From the NCBI RefSeq assembly GCF_013410065.1, contig NZ_JACCCW010000002.1, positions 868,001 through 932,000 of the forward strand: a stretch of DNA of 64,000 nucleotides, written 5' to 3'. Positions 52,981 to 61,417 of the stretch are shown here, in pieces. This stretch comes from Granulicella arctica. Lineage in GTDB: Bacteria; Acidobacteriota; Terriglobia; Terriglobales; Acidobacteriaceae. The notes under the pieces were generated by a model, which ran no database searches, was not told the origin of the DNA, and saw nothing but the letters and a program-made list of their open reading frames with translations. Each line of letters opens with the position of its first letter. Position 1 is the first letter of the stretch. A program made the translations under genes and the position numbers.

Positions 52981-54116
52981 GCGACAAGGGAACAGAACAG
53001 GCAAGTCCGCAGCGCAAACAGAAAGCTAAAGAGCGTGGCGATGTTGTGCGCAGTCGAGATCTGCTCTCCGCAGTCGCGATGCTGTCCGGTGTACTCGTAT
53101 TGGGAGTGACGGCGCATGGATTCGTGACGGCGTGGGATAGTGTCTACGCCGCGTGTCTGCGCATGGCGGCTACTGGGGAAGTCGGCTCCGCGGACGGATG
53201 GCAAGAGGCAGTTCGGCACATGCTCGCTCCCGTGTTTGCGCCCATTGCTATGGTGTTGTCGGCAAGTTTTTTCGGAGCGCTCGCTGTAGGTATCGCGCAG
53301 GGCGGCGGAGTATCGATCCATCCCAATGCGCTTGAGTTAAAGTTTGAACGACTGAACCCGGTGACGAACCTCGGGAATCTTTTCAGTCTTCGCTCTGCGA
53401 CACGTGTCGTGAAGTCGCTTGTCCCTGCTGCGGTGATGGTGGTCTTCGGATGGGTCGCCCTGAAGGCGCTCATGCTGCCGATGCCGGTGATGAGTCTCAT
53501 GCGTCTGCCTAGCGCGTTCGCAACCGCTTATAGCCTCGCACTCGATGCAGCCTGGGTAACGCTCGCGTGGAGTGCGCTCGACTACGGCATCGAGTGGAAG
53601 AGCTGGAACACGCGGCTGAAGGTGACCAAGCAGGAGATGCGTCAGGAGATGCGAGATGCCATGGGCAATCCCGAGGTGAAGGGACGAGTCCGGCAGATCC
53701 AGCGAGCCATGCGTCGTCGTAAGGTCAAGGCCGACATCTCGCGCGCAAGCGTCGTCATCACCAACCCGACCCACTACGCGGTAGCACTCGAGTTCAGCTT
53801 CGACACCATGCAAGCTCCGACGGTGCTTGCGAAGGGCCGCGACCTGCATGCTGCGGAGATTCGCGAAGAGGCGCGTTGGGCGGGCATTCCGATGATCGAG
53901 AATCCTCCGCTCGCACGCAGCCTGTACAAGTCGGTTGAGCCCGGACAGTCGATTCCCTATGAGCTGTATGCCGCAGTGGCCGGCATCCTCGCATTCCTAT
54001 ATAGGCAGAAGGTCGAAGAGAAGATGCGCAACGAACGAGCGAAGGCCGAGCAAGTTGCGGCAGCGGCAGCACCGCCGGTCCCAAGCGGCGTACATGGATT
54101 TGGAGGAGGAATATGA
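52977..54116 (+). CDS. flhB: Flagellar export switch protein FlhB
   Basis: This 379-aa protein has four helices and a cytoplasmic autocleavage domain. The cleavage motif is NPTH at 263-266, inside ASVVITNPTHYAVAL. The N-terminal block KTKQPTPQ-like region reads SPQRKQKAKERGDVVRSRDL. A C-terminal Ala/Pro-rich tail follows. It is coupled by ATGA overlaps to fliR and flhA. Confidence 0.95.
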   Translation: MSDKGTEQASPQRKQKAKERGDVVRSRDLLSAVAMLSGVLVLGVTAHGFVTAWDSVYAACLRMAATGEVGSADGWQEAVRHMLAPVFAPIAMVLSASFFGALAVGIAQGGGVSIHPNALELKFERLNPVTNLGNLFSLRSATRVVKSLVPAAVMVVFGWVALKALMLPMPVMSLMRLPSAFATAYSLALDAAWVTLAWSALDYGIEWKSWNTRLKVTKQEMRQEMRDAMGNPEVKGRVRQIQRAMRRRKVKADISRASVVITNPTHYAVALEFSFDTMQAPTVLAKGRDLHAAEIREEARWAGIPMIENPPLARSLYKSVEPGQSIPYELYAAVAGILAFLYRQKVEEKMRNERAKAEQVAAAAAPPVPSGVHGFGGGI

Positions 54117-56233
54117 GCACCGCTGCGGTCATGATGAAGAACAAAACTAGTGGCTGGCCGATTGCCAAGCTGCAACGAATGCTGCTTCCTGTAACGGCGA
54201 TCAGCATGGTCTTCGTCATGTTGATTCCGGTGCCCAGCTTCGTGTTGGACCTATTACTGGCGGCCTCGATCACCGCATCCGTGATCGTCTTTCTTACCGC
54301 AGTACAAGTAAGGCGCGCGGTTGACTTCTCCGTCTTTCCCACTCTCCTGTTGTTGCTCACACTCTTTCGTCTTTCGCTCAATCTCGCTTCGAGTCGCAGG
54401 ATTTTGCTTCACGGCAACGAGGGCACGCACGCCGCTGGATCGGTCATCCAGGCCTTTGGTCAATTTGTCGTCGGAGGTAACTATGTCGTAGGCTTCGTTC
54501 TTTTTTTAGCACTCATCGCAATCCAGTTTCTCGTCGTTGCACATGGGGCCGTACGAACCGCCGAGGTCACAGCGCGTTTTACACTCGATGCTTTGCCTGG
54601 TAAGCAGATGGCGATCGACGCCGACATGAATGCCGGCCTGATCGACGAGCAGGGAGCACGTCGTCGCCGCGAAGCCATCGCCCGCGAGGCTGAGTTCTAT
54701 GGCGCGATGGATGGAGCCGCACGTTTTAGCCAGCGCGATTCGCTCGCCACCATCCTTATCACTGCCATCAACATCGTCGCGGGTCTGCTTATCGGCGTGC
54801 TCCAGCAGGGAACCGACCTGATGACAGCGGTCAAGACCTACACCGTCCTTACTGTCGGCGACGGTCTTGTGACCATGATTCCGAGCCTGTTGGTCTCGAT
54901 CGCTGGCGGCCTTGTGCTCACCCGTGCTTCCTCCTCCGGGCAGCTCGACGCCGAACTAGGCACACAACTGCTGCGTGGGCGCAACACACTTTGGATCGCC
55001 TGCGCCGTCCTGCTCGGATTGGCGCTGATTCCTGGCTTGCCCAAGCTCTCGTTCGTTCTAATGGCAGGAGCAGTTGCGATGATTGCACGCAAGCTTCCGG
55101 AAACACCGGAAGAGACACCAGCGCTTGCGCTCGACGCGACGGCTACCGACAAGGCGAAGGCAGCAGAGTTGGCCAAGGGAGAGAACCTGGCTTCGCTGTT
55201 GAAGATGGACGAGCTTACTCTTGAGATAGGTTTCCAGCTCATCTCGCTGGTAGATGAGAAGCAAGGCGGCCAGATGCTGAATCGTGTGCGCGCTTTGCGT
55301 CGCCATCTCGCAACCGAGCTAGGTTTTATAGTTCCTCCCGTGCATATTACGGACAACCTCCGCCTCAAGCCGCGAGAGTATGTCGTCAGCGTGCGCGGCG
55401 TGGAGATCGCCCGCTGGCAGACGGAACAAAACTTTCTGCTCGCGGTGAACTCAGACCCAAAGGCGCGTGTGATTCCCGGCATCGAGACACGCGAGCCTGC
55501 ATTCGGCGTAGCCGCTCGCTGGATCAAGCCGGGATTAGAAGAATCGGCGCTCGCAGCCGGATACTCGGTCGTCGATCAGACTACCGTTATCGGTACTCAT
55601 CTTGGCGAACTTATTCGCCGTCATGCGCATGAACTACTCGGGCGGCAGGAGGTCAAACGTCTGCTCGACAGCATGAATGAGAGCTATCCCAAGCTCGTCG
55701 AGGAGTTGGTGCCGAAGCTGCTTTCGCTGGGTGAGGTACAGAAGGTCCTACAGCAGCTCTTGCGTGAACAGGTCTCGATCCGCGATCTTGGCGCGATCCT
55801 CGAGGTCCTGGTCGAGGCGGCGCAGCAGTCGAAGACACTGGTACATCTGGTCGAGAGTGTACGGCAATCTCTAGGGCGCGGCCTTATCCATCCTTTGCTC
55901 GACGCCGACGGTGGCCTGCGCGTTCTCATGCTCGATCCGACCCTCGAATCAGAGTTGATCCACACCTTTGATCCTGCGGGCGCCTCGTTGTTGCTGGGCG
56001 ATGGTGCGCGGCCTTCGGGCACGCCTGCCGGCTATCTGCGGCGGCTTCTTGAATCTGTGAAACGCCTAACCGAAGGCGGCTCTGACGCGGCCCTTCCCGT
56101 GCTCTTATGCCCAAGCCCGGCCCGCTATCATGTGCGGCGCTGGCTGGAACCGTTCCTCCCTAAGGTAACGGTGCTCGCACCTGCGGAGATCCCTCCGGAG
56201 ATACGGGTTCGCAGCATGGGGACAGTGGGGTAG
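54113..56233 (+). CDS. flhA: Flagellar export protein FlhA
   Basis: This 706-aa protein has an eight-helix N-terminal half with the conserved loop RRAVDFSVFPTLLLLLTLFR LSLNLASSRRIL and GKQMAIDADMNAGLI, then a large cytoplasmic domain (about residues 350-700) that docks chaperone-substrate complexes. GGAGGAGG precedes the ATG. flhF and flhG, often placed directly after flhA, are not there; fliA follows 3 bases later. Confidence 0.95.
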   Translation: MSTAAVMMKNKTSGWPIAKLQRMLLPVTAISMVFVMLIPVPSFVLDLLLAASITASVIVFLTAVQVRRAVDFSVFPTLLLLLTLFRLSLNLASSRRILLHGNEGTHAAGSVIQAFGQFVVGGNYVVGFVLFLALIAIQFLVVAHGAVRTAEVTARFTLDALPGKQMAIDADMNAGLIDEQGARRRREAIAREAEFYGAMDGAARFSQRDSLATILITAINIVAGLLIGVLQQGTDLMTAVKTYTVLTVGDGLVTMIPSLLVSIAGGLVLTRASSSGQLDAELGTQLLRGRNTLWIACAVLLGLALIPGLPKLSFVLMAGAVAMIARKLPETPEETPALALDATATDKAKAAELAKGENLASLLKMDELTLEIGFQLISLVDEKQGGQMLNRVRALRRHLATELGFIVPPVHITDNLRLKPREYVVSVRGVEIARWQTEQNFLLAVNSDPKARVIPGIETREPAFGVAARWIKPGLEESALAAGYSVVDQTTVIGTHLGELIRRHAHELLGRQEVKRLLDSMNESYPKLVEELVPKLLSLGEVQKVLQQLLREQVSIRDLGAILEVLVEAAQQSKTLVHLVESVRQSLGRGLIHPLLDADGGLRVLMLDPTLESELIHTFDPAGASLLLGDGARPSGTPAGYLRRLLESVKRLTEGGSDAALPVLLCPSPARYHVRRWLEPFLPKVTVLAPAEIPPEIRVRSMGTVG

Positions 56234-56236
56234 GTC

Positions 56237-57232
56237 ATGAGACCAAGCTGGCAGAGCGACAGCACAAGCGAGTGGATGGACGAAGTTGAAACGAGAGAGG
56301 ACACAGGCGAAATGGCAAGCTCGATCCCGGTGATGATGTTGGATGGTCTACCCAGGCGCAGTCACCTAAACCAGGAACAAGCACGCTTCGAGAGTGGAAT
56401 GCTGCCACCTCTTCTGGAGCAACAAACAATTGTCGATACAGAATCAGATACGTTGGGAGTGACTCCAGACCGCGACCGGCTGCTGGTCGAGCATCTTCCC
56501 ACGGTACGCTACATCGCACGACGCATCCATGAGCGCCTGCCCCAGCATGTTGATCTTGACGACCTCATCTCGGCTGGCGTAGTCGGCCTCATCGATGCGT
56601 TCGCAAAGTTCGATCACAATAAAAAAGTGCAGTTCAAGAGCTATGCGCAGTTCCGCATTCGTGGAGCCATTCTTGACTCGTTGCGCACGCTTGACTGGAG
56701 CCCGCGCGAGCTGCGCCGCAAAGGTCGAGCGGTAGAAGAAGCTATCCGTTCTTCTACGCAACGGCTTGGCCGTGCACCCTCCGAGCAGGAGATCGCCGCT
56801 GCGCTGGAAGTCAGCCTCAGTGACTACCAGCAGCTTCTCGGGGACCTCAAGGGTCTCGAGATCGGCAGCCTTCACATGGAGCGCACCGAGGACTCAGGCG
56901 ACGAAGAGCTCGCCTACATCCCCGGATCTCCCGAGGAAGATCCGCTCTTCCGTTGCCTCAAAGGGGAGATGAAGCAGCGCCTGATCGATGCGATCGACGA
57001 ACTGCCCGAGAAGGAGCGGCTGGTCCTGACCCTCTACTACTACGAGGAACTCACCATGAAGGAGATCGGTCTCACGCTGGGCGTGGTTGAGTCACGTGTC
57101 TCGCAGATTCACTCCTCGGCGGTGCTCCGCCTGAGAACGGCTCTCGCGAACCTTAAGACTGCTACAGCATCGGCAAGCAAGCAGACTTACGTTGCCAAAA
57201 CTTCAACGCAGAACAGGAAGCGACGAGCGTAA
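56237..57232 (+). CDS. fliA: Flagellar sigma factor FliA (sigma-28)
   Basis: This 331-aa sigma factor for late flagellar genes has region 2 (VRYIARRIHERLPQHVDLDD, GVVGLIDAFAKFDHNKKVQF), region 3 (LDSLRTLDWSPRELRRKGR) and region 4 with the helix-turn-helix MKEIGLTLGVVESRVSQIHS. About 75 extra N-terminal residues and a basic C-terminal tail of about 25 residues are unusual for FliA (about 240 aa). A later ATG at 56312 would remove part of the extension; the start at 56237 has GGGG 6 bases upstream. No anti-sigma factor FlgM is visible in the window. Confidence 0.92.
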   Translation: MRPSWQSDSTSEWMDEVETREDTGEMASSIPVMMLDGLPRRSHLNQEQARFESGMLPPLLEQQTIVDTESDTLGVTPDRDRLLVEHLPTVRYIARRIHERLPQHVDLDDLISAGVVGLIDAFAKFDHNKKVQFKSYAQFRIRGAILDSLRTLDWSPRELRRKGRAVEEAIRSSTQRLGRAPSEQEIAAALEVSLSDYQQLLGDLKGLEIGSLHMERTEDSGDEELAYIPGSPEEDPLFRCLKGEMKQRLIDAIDELPEKERLVLTLYYYEELTMKEIGLTLGVVESRVSQIHSSAVLRLRTALANLKTATASASKQTYVAKTSTQNRKRRA

Positions 57233-57276
57233 TCGTTGTTGCACGGACGTTGCCATACGAAAAGAAGGAGGTCAGT

Positions 57277-58284
57277 ATGCCAGAGGATGAGAGACAGAAC
57301 GGCGCGGAGAGTGTGTCTCCTGTAAGCCGGAGCACAATGGCGCGTGAGATGGTCTCCGGGGAGGAAGAAGCGCCGGAGCCATACAACTTCAGTCGTGCCG
57401 GTCAGATAAGTCACGATCAGATGCGTGCCATCGGAACGGTCAACGATCTCTTCGCGCGGAACCTGATGCACACACTGGGCGCCTGGCTGAGAACACAGTT
57501 CCATGTCAAGCTGGCTGCCGGCAAACAGATGTCGTATGCGGAGTTGCTCGGTCGTCTCAAGGAGCCGACCTATGTCTGCTCGGTCCGCATGGAGCCGCTG
57601 GGAGCACTCGGCCTGATCGAGCTCGATCTCTCTCTCGCATCGCCAATCATCGATCTACTGTTGGGTGGCATCGGTCGCTCCTGCGAAACACGCGAGCTGA
57701 CGGATATCGAAGAGGCCATTCTTGCCTCGGTGCTCCAGATGATTGTGCGCGAGTTGAACGGAGCCTGGCAGCCGGTTGGACTGCGCTTCGCCTTCGAGAA
57801 ACGGGAGACGGCGGCACAGGTCGCACGCATGATGCCGTCGACCGAGAAGACGCTCTGCGTCTCCTTTGAGGTCAACATGCCCGAGGCGCAGGGAAGCCTG
57901 AACGTTTGCCTCCCCGTGGTCGTGCTGAATGCGATTCTCCGGCAAATGGTCTCCGATCGCGAACGCCCGCGCCGCCGCTCTGAAGAAGCTGAGAGGCGCA
58001 TTCGCGACTTGTTGGCAGAGGCCAGCTTTGGTGCGGTCTTGCAGTTTCCCCCGCTGCGTCTTCGCGCCCGCGACCTGGCCGACATCGCGCCCGGAACGAT
58101 TCTACGGCTACCTTTACCGCGGCACTCTCCCGCGGAGCTTCGCGTAGGCGGCATCCCGCTTACGAAGGCCCGGCCAGTCCGGATGGGCGAGCATCGCGGT
58201 GCACAGATTCAGACCGACCGCATCGCCGAATCGAGCCTGTCGCAGGGTGTGCAGCAGATTGGCCCCAGCGAACAAAAACGCTAG
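57277..58284 (+). CDS. fliM: Flagellar motor switch protein FliM
   Basis: This 335-aa C-ring protein has the FliM N-domain start (PYNFSRAGQISHDQMRAIGT), middle CheC-like domain with LDLSLASPIIDLLLGGIG and a C-terminal SpoA domain (AEASFGAVLQFPPLRLRARD ... DIAPGTILRLPLP). The first 40 residues lack the LSQxEIDALL motif that binds phospho-CheY in other bacteria. AAGGAGG lies 5 bases before the ATG at 57277. The gene is far from fliL, after fliA, which is not the usual order. Confidence 0.92.
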   Translation: MPEDERQNGAESVSPVSRSTMAREMVSGEEEAPEPYNFSRAGQISHDQMRAIGTVNDLFARNLMHTLGAWLRTQFHVKLAAGKQMSYAELLGRLKEPTYVCSVRMEPLGALGLIELDLSLASPIIDLLLGGIGRSCETRELTDIEEAILASVLQMIVRELNGAWQPVGLRFAFEKRETAAQVARMMPSTEKTLCVSFEVNMPEAQGSLNVCLPVVVLNAILRQMVSDRERPRRRSEEAERRIRDLLAEASFGAVLQFPPLRLRARDLADIAPGTILRLPLPRHSPAELRVGGIPLTKARPVRMGEHRGAQIQTDRIAESSLSQGVQQIGPSEQKR

Positions 58285-58313
58285 ACAAATTCAATCCGGG
58301 AGATAAAGACATC

Positions 58314-58625
58314 ATGGAAGAAGAAACGATACCGCAGGAACAATCCTTGAGCGGTGGAACGAGCATGGACCTCCTCTATGACATCGAGCTTGATGCAACG
58401 CTACAGTTCGGCTCACGCGAGATGCCACTCCGCGAAATCCTGTCCCTTTGTCCGGGAGATGTCGTAGAGCTCGACCGTCACGTCTCCGAGCCGGTCGATC
58501 TGGTCGTCGGCGACCGGATCGTCGCACGCGGAGAGGTCGTTGTCGCCAGCGGAAACTTCGCGCTCCGCATATCCGAAGTCGCAACACCGCAACTGCGGCT
58601 GGAGAGTATCCGATGCCTTTTCTAG
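58314..58625 (+). CDS. fliN: Flagellar motor switch protein FliN
   Basis: This 103-aa SpoA-domain protein has the FliN core LYDIELDATLQFGSREMPLR, ILSLCPGDVVELDRHVSEPV and DRIVARGEVVVASGNFALRI. It directly follows fliM and overlaps the next gene by 13 bases. Confidence 0.92.
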   Translation: MEEETIPQEQSLSGGTSMDLLYDIELDATLQFGSREMPLREILSLCPGDVVELDRHVSEPVDLVVGDRIVARGEVVVASGNFALRISEVATPQLRLESIRCLF

Positions 58626-59614
58626 AGAGACGAAATCATGATGTTGGGTCTTCGACTGGCGTCAGCCGACGTCTTGACTACGAAGCAGCAATTGCCTGGA
58701 CTCGGGACGAATATATTCCCGGTGATGGGGTGCGAAGTTTGCGGCCGAGACCTTCAACGAACGGTGGAGAGCGGCTAATCTGCTCGAGCCCGGAGTGCAC
58801 TGGAGGCTGGAAATTGCCATGGAGAAATCGCCGTCGGCCCATCTTTGAAGGCCAGTGGGGATGCAGCGCTCGCTGCTTGCAGGCCGTTGTTCGCAAGGCT
58901 CTGCGTCGCGAACGGGGCGACGGATCCATTCTGCTTGACGCAAACGAGCCGCACCGCCACCGCGTTCCATTAGGGCTCGTTATGCTCGCGCAGGGCTGGA
59001 TCACGCACTCTCAGCTACGCCGTGCTCTGAACGCACAGCGAGCCCACGGCGAAGGTCGCATAGGTGACTGGCTTGTGCAGGAGTGCGGCATCGATCAGGA
59101 GCAGATCACACGCGGCCTATCCGCCCAGTGGAGCTGCCCAGTCCTTCCGCTCGACGGCTTCGCGCCTGCTGCCATGGCGCTCACCATGCCTCGCCTCTTC
59201 GTCGAAGAACTTGGTCTGTTGCCTCTGCGTGTTGCTGGTTCGCGCATCCTCTATCTTGCCTTCAAGGATCGCCTTCACGCCTCTGCGGCCTTCGCCGTCG
59301 AACAGATGAGCGACCTTAGAGTCGAAAGCGGTATCACCGACGGCCGTCAGTTCGACGCAGCACGCAAGCGTCTCTTTGAGAGCCAATTTGTTACCGCAAA
59401 ACAGGAAAACGTCATCGACACAGACACGCTCGCTGCGAAGATCACCGCGACCCTCGAACAAACCCAGCCCGTCGGCTCGCGCATCGTCCGCATTCACCAA
59501 TCTTACTGGCTCAGGACATGGCTCGAATCCGGCGCATATAGTGGTATTGGAAGCCTGCCTGCAACCGGCGAAGACGTTGCCGACACTGTCTTCACCATCG
59601 GCTCACGCGCCTGA
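58613..59614 (+). CDS. Cys4-motif protein with GspE N-terminal (MshEN-like) domain
   Basis: This 333-aa protein closes the flagellar cluster. An N-terminal four-cysteine motif (Cys57, Cys62, Cys84, Cys88) is a likely zinc site. A GspE/MshE N-terminal domain follows, with two 24-residue motifs of the [RK]LGxxLxxxGxxxxxxLxxxLxxQ type at about 119-142 (LGLVMLAQGWI, ending NAQ) and 149-172 (RIGDWLVQECGI, ending SAQ). Motifs of this kind bind cyclic di-GMP in MshE. No Walker motifs are present, so the ATPase part of GspE is missing. I chose the ATG at 58613 because GGAGAG lies 6-7 bases upstream. It overlaps fliN by 13 bases and may link cyclic di-GMP to motor function; that role is inferred. Confidence 0.72.
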   Translation: MPFLERRNHDVGSSTGVSRRLDYEAAIAWTRDEYIPGDGVRSLRPRPSTNGGERLICSSPECTGGWKLPWRNRRRPIFEGQWGCSARCLQAVVRKALRRERGDGSILLDANEPHRHRVPLGLVMLAQGWITHSQLRRALNAQRAHGEGRIGDWLVQECGIDQEQITRGLSAQWSCPVLPLDGFAPAAMALTMPRLFVEELGLLPLRVAGSRILYLAFKDRLHASAAFAVEQMSDLRVESGITDGRQFDAARKRLFESQFVTAKQENVIDTDTLAAKITATLEQTQPVGSRIVRIHQSYWLRTWLESGAYSGIGSLPATGEDVADTVFTIGSRA

Positions 59615-59628
59615 GACTCGTAAGAAGT

Positions 59629-60411
59629 CTATCGCCCCATCCAGCCACCATCCACCGTCAAAACCGTGCCGGTTACATAATCACTGGCGCGCGAGCTGAG
59701 GAACACCGCCGCTCCGGCAAGATCCTGCGGATCGCCCCAACGATTCGCAGGGATGCGTTCCAGGATCTGCCGGTTTCGTGTCTCGTCGGCCTGTAGCGCG
59801 GAGGTATTCTCCGTACGAAAGTATCCCGGCGCAATCGCGTTTACCTGAATGCCCTTCGGAGCCCACTCGTTCGCCAGTGCCTTGGTCAGTTGTGCAACGC
59901 CGCCCTTCGATGCTGCATACGACGGCACGCGAATACCTCCCTGAAAGCTGAGCAGGGAAGCGATGTTCACGATCTTCCCCGGCGCATTGCGCGCCATCAT
60001 GTCCCGGGCCACAAGCTGCGAGAGCTGGAACACGCTCGTAAGGTTGATCTGGAGAATCTTCTGCCAGTCTTCGAGCAGCGTGTCCTCGGCAGCCGCACGG
60101 TGGATTGTGCCGGCGTTGTTGATCAGAATATCCACCTGGCCGAATCGACCGCGCACTTGGCGAAAGAGCTCTTCGGCTCCGTCTGTCGAGGATAGATCGG
60201 CGCGAAACGCCGCTGCGGTTCCACCTGCGGAGCCGATAGCCTCAGCCGTGTCCGTTGCGGCTCGACGATTGCCATGGCAGGCAACGCTGGCTCCTGCCTG
60301 CGACAGTGCCGTAGCAATGGCTGCACCCAGCCCACTGGCCGAACCGGTAACGAGCGCAACCTTATCATCAAGCCGAAAGAGATCGAGAACCGTATTAGAA
60401 GAAGGCATCAT
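59629..60411 (-). CDS. kduD: 2-Dehydro-3-deoxy-D-gluconate 5-dehydrogenase-type SDR (KduD)
   Basis: This 260-aa short-chain dehydrogenase has TGSASGLG near residue 22, NNAG, catalytic Ser in NIASLLSF and YAASK, and the C-terminal block VTGTVLTVDGGW. It would reduce 2,5-diketo-3-deoxygluconate to 2-keto-3-deoxygluconate with NAD(P)H in pectin degradation. SDRs are hard to assign alone; the call depends on the divergent kduI-kdgK-eda genes. The ATG may be 60411 or 60408. It ends 14 bases after the convergent flagellar gene. Confidence 0.88.
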   Translation of the reverse strand: MMPSSNTVLDLFRLDDKVALVTGSASGLGAAIATALSQAGASVACHGNRRAATDTAEAIGSAGGTAAAFRADLSSTDGAEELFRQVRGRFGQVDILINNAGTIHRAAAEDTLLEDWQKILQINLTSVFQLSQLVARDMMARNAPGKIVNIASLLSFQGGIRVPSYAASKGGVAQLTKALANEWAPKGIQVNAIAPGYFRTENTSALQADETRNRQILERIPANRWGDPQDLAGAAVFLSSRASDYVTGTVLTVDGGWMGR

Positions 60412-60586
60412 GGTAAAGCCACTCTATCGCCTGTGTTGCGTCCCGGCAAATGACCGCTCCATTGACGCCGGTCGGCACGCTTTCGTATTGTTGGGGTCGA
60501 TAGAGAATTCATTCAGCCAATGCCTTGAGAAGCGCGACGCATCTTGCGCAGAACAACTTATACTGGACCCAGATACAAGGAGAGCC
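60412..60586. promoter_or_regulatory. Divergent promoter region kduD / kduI
   Basis: The 175-base gap holds TATACT at 60559-60564, a good -10 for the kduI transcript with the ribosome-binding site (AAGGAG) about 13 bases downstream, but only a weak -35. No clear operator could be picked out. Confidence 0.35.
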
Positions 60587-61417
60587 ATGAAGCTTTATCA
60601 GATGGCGGACCATGTCCGCTATAGCCGGATGACCACAGACGAGCGCCGCTCGACCTTCCTGCTCGAAGGGCTCTTCCAGAAGGGCGCAATCGAGTTTGCG
60701 TATGTCGACCTGGATCGCACCGTAATCGGTTCTGCGTTTCCGACGGCCTTTGAACTTGTTCTCAAACCCGAACCCGAGTTACGTGCGGAGTACTTCCTGG
60801 AGCGTCGCGAACTCGGTGTCCTCAACGTCGGAGGATCCGGCGCAGTGATAGTCGACGGTGAAACCTTTGAGCTGGACAAGCTCGACTGCCTCTACATCGG
60901 TCGAGGCCACCGCGAGGTGATCTTCACCAGCATCGACCCCGCAGCGCCCGCATACTTCTACCTCCTTAGCTATCCTGCTCACGCTGAATACCCTACTCGT
61001 CTGGCCAGATTCAAAGACCTCGAGGGGCTGGAGCTCGGCTCACACGAGACCTGCAACAAGCGCACCATCTACAAAGCGATCTATCGCGAGGGCATCAAAA
61101 GCTGTCAGCTTGTGATGGGCTTCACGCTGCTCGATTCCGGCAGCAACTGGAACACCATGCCTCCGCACACCCACATGCGCCGCTCGGAGGTCTACTTCTA
61201 CTTCGACATCGATCCCGCGCATCGCGTCCTGCACCTGATGGGGCCACCGCAGGAGACCAGCCATCTTGTCGTCGCGGACAAAGAGGTCGTCGTCTCCCCA
61301 GGGTGGTCCATTCACTCCGGCGTCGGGACCAAAAATTACGCCTTCTGTTGGGGTATGGGTGGCGAAAATCAGGCATACGACGACATGGACGGCGTGACCA
61401 TCGCCGATCTCAAATAA
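60587..61417 (+). CDS. kduI: 4-Deoxy-L-threo-5-hexosulose-uronate ketol-isomerase
   Basis: This 276-aa cupin-fold isomerase converts 5-keto-4-deoxyuronate, the product of pectate lyases, to 2,5-diketo-3-deoxygluconate. The zinc ligands are His194, His196 (PPHTHMRRSE), Glu201 and His243 (GWSIHSG), the same pattern as the E. coli enzyme. AAGGAG lies 4-5 bases before the ATG at 60587. The same frame is open far upstream, but only by chance. Its stop overlaps the kdgK start (TAATG). Confidence 0.96.
   Translation: MKLYQMADHVRYSRMTTDERRSTFLLEGLFQKGAIEFAYVDLDRTVIGSAFPTAFELVLKPEPELRAEYFLERRELGVLNVGGSGAVIVDGETFELDKLDCLYIGRGHREVIFTSIDPAAPAYFYLLSYPAHAEYPTRLARFKDLEGLELGSHETCNKRTIYKAIYREGIKSCQLVMGFTLLDSGSNWNTMPPHTHMRRSEVYFYFDIDPAHRVLHLMGPPQETSHLVVADKEVVVSPGWSIHSGVGTKNYAFCWGMGGENQAYDDMDGVTIADLK

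Noticed and set aside
59963..60586. N-terminal extension of the kduI frame by 208 codons
   Set aside because: The extension lies opposite kduD, and the ATG at 60587 has a strong ribosome-binding site and matches the family length.
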